NCBI GenBank assembly: GCA_019348095.1
Contig: JAHWKC010000051.1
Coordinates: 1 to 11,519 of the forward strand
Source of the DNA: Pseudomonadota bacterium
Lineage (GTDB): Bacteria; Pseudomonadota; Gammaproteobacteria; Xanthomonadales; Xanthomonadaceae
DNA length: 11,519 nucleotides
Direction of reading: 5' to 3'
A program made the translations under genes and the position numbers. The notes beneath the pieces are model-generated. The model was not told the origin of the DNA, did not search any database, and was given only the letters and a program-made list of their open reading frames with translations. Positions 10,414 to 11,519 of this stretch are shown one piece after another; position 1 is the first letter of the stretch, and each line of letters starts with the position of its first letter.

Positions 10414-10502
10414 AGAAGGGTCGATCTCGATCAACGCTGAACCATAAAGTTATGCGCGCCGCAGGACGCTCGTCAATGCTGCCGCGCCGCCGCCGGCGCG
10501 TG

Positions 10503-10508
10503 TAGCAT
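10503..10508 (+). promoter_or_regulatory. Candidate -10 box for the DUF1249 gene, suggesting a leaderless transcript
   Basis: TAGCAT ends six bases before the ATG at 10515. With normal spacing, transcription would start at or next to the A of the ATG, giving an mRNA without a 5' leader. There is no Shine-Dalgarno (context GGGCCATG). The -35 region is not recognisable, so this remains tentative; CATAAA at 10443-10448 is an alternative with a longer leader. Confidence 0.33.
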
Positions 10509-10514
10509 CGGGCC

Positions 10515-11030
10515 ATGAATTCGCTTGCCACCCGCACCGCCCGCATCCCGCGCCTGTCACGACTCGGCTGGTTGATGGGCCTGTATGCCGAGAACCACAC
10601 GCGAATCGAGCGCCTGTTCGCACCAGCGAAGTTGGCTCGCGGACGATATCTGTCGCAGGTCGATGATCAGCTCGACCTGCACCTGGATGTCATCGAGCAA
10701 CATCGCTACACGACCGAGCTCCGCCTGAGCTACGCGATGACCGATCCGCAGACCGGCGAGCCGGACCCATCGGCCTACCTGCGGCTGTACAACGATGCGC
10801 GCCAGGTGGAGGCCACGCATTGCTACATCGGCCGACGCTGGCAGGACGTCATCGGCATGTACCCGCCGCCCGCACGGCTGTTCGGCCACCGCCTGCGGAT
10901 GAACACGTTCCTGGGCAAATGGCTCGAATACCTGGCCGAGCGCGGGCATGGCGTCGGCACGTTGGAGTTCGTCGGAGAAATTCCGCGCGAAACAAAAAGA
11001 GCGCTTGACGATCCGGAGATCGCTGCTTAA
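10515..11030 (+). CDS. DUF1249 family protein (YqiB-like)
   Basis: The 171-residue soluble protein belongs to DUF1249, related to E. coli YqiB. Its molecular role is unknown to me. The family's landmark segments are present: RYTTELRLSY (64-73), YLRLYNDARQVEA (88-100), and the C-terminal MNTFLGKWLEYLAERGH (129-145), which corresponds to the QFLxxWLxYCLxHG region of YqiB. No signal peptide or membrane segment is visible. It carries about 20 extra residues at each end relative to YqiB. YqiB-type genes often lie near nudF and cpdA, but here the next genes are tRNAs, so context does not help. Its last codons overlap the likely tRNA promoter: the TAA stop is part of the -10 box. Confidence 0.82.
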   Translation: MNSLATRTARIPRLSRLGWLMGLYAENHTRIERLFAPAKLARGRYLSQVDDQLDLHLDVIEQHRYTTELRLSYAMTDPQTGEPDPSAYLRLYNDARQVEATHCYIGRRWQDVIGMYPPPARLFGHRLRMNTFLGKWLEYLAERGHGVGTLEFVGEIPRETKRALDDPEIAA

Positions 11031-11033
11031 GCT
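11005..11033 (+). promoter_or_regulatory. Probable promoter of the tRNA-Ala/tRNA-Glu unit, inside the end of the DUF1249 gene
   Basis: TTGACG (11005-11010) and TAAGCT (11028-11033) are separated by 17 bases, predicting a start near 11040, about 13 bases before the mature tRNA-Ala. This is a normal layout for a stable-RNA promoter. The -35 lies in coding sequence, and the -10 includes the DUF1249 stop codon. Confidence 0.58.
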
Positions 11034-11052
11034 TGTCGACTTTCCAGCACGT

Positions 11053-11128
<76 letters not shown>

Positions 11129-11146
11129 TCTCGCTGGAACGTGTCA

Positions 11147-11181
11147 AGCCCGACTGCGTGAAAGGCAGTCGCAAAAGGGCT
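11147..11181 (+). other. Hairpin in the tRNA-Ala/tRNA-Glu spacer
   Basis: GACTGC (11152-11157) pairs with GCAGTC (11165-11170) around a seven-base loop, and an outer AGCCC (11147-11151) pairs with GGGCT (11177-11181), leaving GCAAAA bulged on the right. A TTTT follows soon after. It may be a weak terminator, but a processing signal in a shared precursor is more likely, since no separate promoter for tRNA-Glu is visible. Confidence 0.45.
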
Positions 11182-11192
11182 GAGTTTTCCGC

Positions 11193-11268
11193 GTCCCCAT
11201 CGTCTAGAGGCCTAGGACACTGCCCTTTCACGGCGGCGACAGGGGTTCGAATCCCCTTGGGGACGCCA
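11193..11268 (+). tRNA. tRNA-Glu (anticodon UUC)
   Basis: This is a 76-base cloverleaf. The acceptor stem GTCCCCA pairs with TGGGGAC and the gene ends GCCA, with discriminator G and encoded CCA. The anticodon arm CTGCC/GGCGG (one G-U pair) holds the loop CTTTCAC, anticodon TTC in DNA, reading GAA and GAG. The T arm is AGGGG/CCCCT with loop TTCGAAT. It is probably processed from the same precursor as tRNA-Ala. There is no clear terminator downstream. Confidence 0.95.
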
Positions 11269-11324
11269 TCCTCGATTGGAAAATACCGCTTCATCGCTGC
11301 CATGGGCTGTGCTAAAAGATTGCC

Positions 11325-11519
11325 ATGGCATCCGGCGATCCCCTGCAGCGAGGCCGCCAGGCCTTTGACCGGCGGCAGTGGAAGGAAGCACACCGCCAGC
11401 TATCCGCCGCGCACCAGCGCTCGCCACTCGCACCCGAGCATCTGGAGCAGCTGGCGACGGCCACCTATCTCATCGGCAAAGAGGCCGAGGCATCCCGTCT
11501 CTGGCAGCAGCTGCATTAC
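11325..11519 (+). CDS. N-terminal fragment of a TPR-like protein, possibly a LuxR-type regulator
   Basis: The frame opens at the ATG at 11325 and stays open to the window edge (65 codons). It begins MASGDPLQRGRQAFDRRQWK and continues EAHRQLSAAHQRSPLAPEHL, LEQLATATYLIGKEAEASRL and WQQLHY. Paired amphipathic helices with Ala, Tyr and Leu at TPR-like spacing (AFDRRQWKEAHRQLSAA; LATATYLIGKEAEASRLWQQ) resemble the N-terminal repeats of LuxR-family helix-turn-helix regulators. The DNA-binding domain would lie outside the window, so the regulator assignment is an inference from resemblance only. There is no Shine-Dalgarno; TAAAAG ends six bases before the ATG, compatible with a leaderless transcript. 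Two TGCCATGG sequences flank that box. Confidence 0.6.
   Translation, partial: MASGDPLQRGRQAFDRRQWKEAHRQLSAAHQRSPLAPEHLEQLATATYLIGKEAEASRLWQQLHY

Overview
The window looks like core chromosome from a high-GC gammaproteobacterium of the Xanthomonadaceae (Lysobacter, Luteimonas or Stenotrophomonas type). I base this on the protein sequences I recognise (GuaB, GuaA, TadA, Orn, PpsA, PpsR, a YqiB-type DUF1249 protein), the strong CTG preference, and the intergenic palindromes that begin with GTAG, which resemble the SMAG/REP repeats of that group. The first ~330 bases do not fit. They read on the minus strand as two overlapping genes of actinobacterial style, and then turn abruptly into the last third of folD. 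The likeliest explanation is a chimeric contig join; a real rearrangement is less likely.

Layout: 1-165 and 162-~329 (minus), foreign-looking gene fragments; 334-591 (+), C-terminal fragment of FolD; 588-663, GTAG palindrome; 813-2270 guaB and 2386-3966 guaA (+), the two steps from IMP to GMP; 3967-4188, a nested inverted-repeat element; 4195-4674 tadA (+), the tRNA adenosine deaminase; 4674-4753, four 20-bp tandem repeats, each with a mini-hairpin, at the convergent end of a DUF2721 membrane protein gene (minus); 5278-5853 orn (+), oligoribonuclease; 5870-5964, GTAG palindrome between the convergent orn and mscS; 5979-6869 mscS-like channel and 6889-9276 ppsA (PEP synthase), a minus-strand pair 19 bp apart; 9496-10317 ppsR (+), divergent from ppsA and encoding the kinase/phosphorylase that controls it; 10340-10413, GTAG-type palindrome of a second sequence family; 10515-11030 DUF1249 (+); tRNA-Ala(GGC) and tRNA-Glu(UUC); and from 11325 the start of a TPR-like protein, probably the N-terminus of a LuxR-type regulator.

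Functionally the window holds guanine nucleotide synthesis (guaBA), RNA maturation and turnover (tadA, orn, tRNAs), and a gluconeogenic control module in which PpsR switches PpsA on and off by modifying a threonine next to the catalytic histidine. I see no defence system, CRISPR array, prophage, transposase or biosynthetic cluster, and I do not claim a new system. The most unusual material is non-coding: the mini-hairpin array at the tadA/DUF2721 boundary, the nested inverted repeat after guaA, the palindromic tract between guaB and guaA, the repeats that touch stop codons, and candidate leaderless promoters at the right end.
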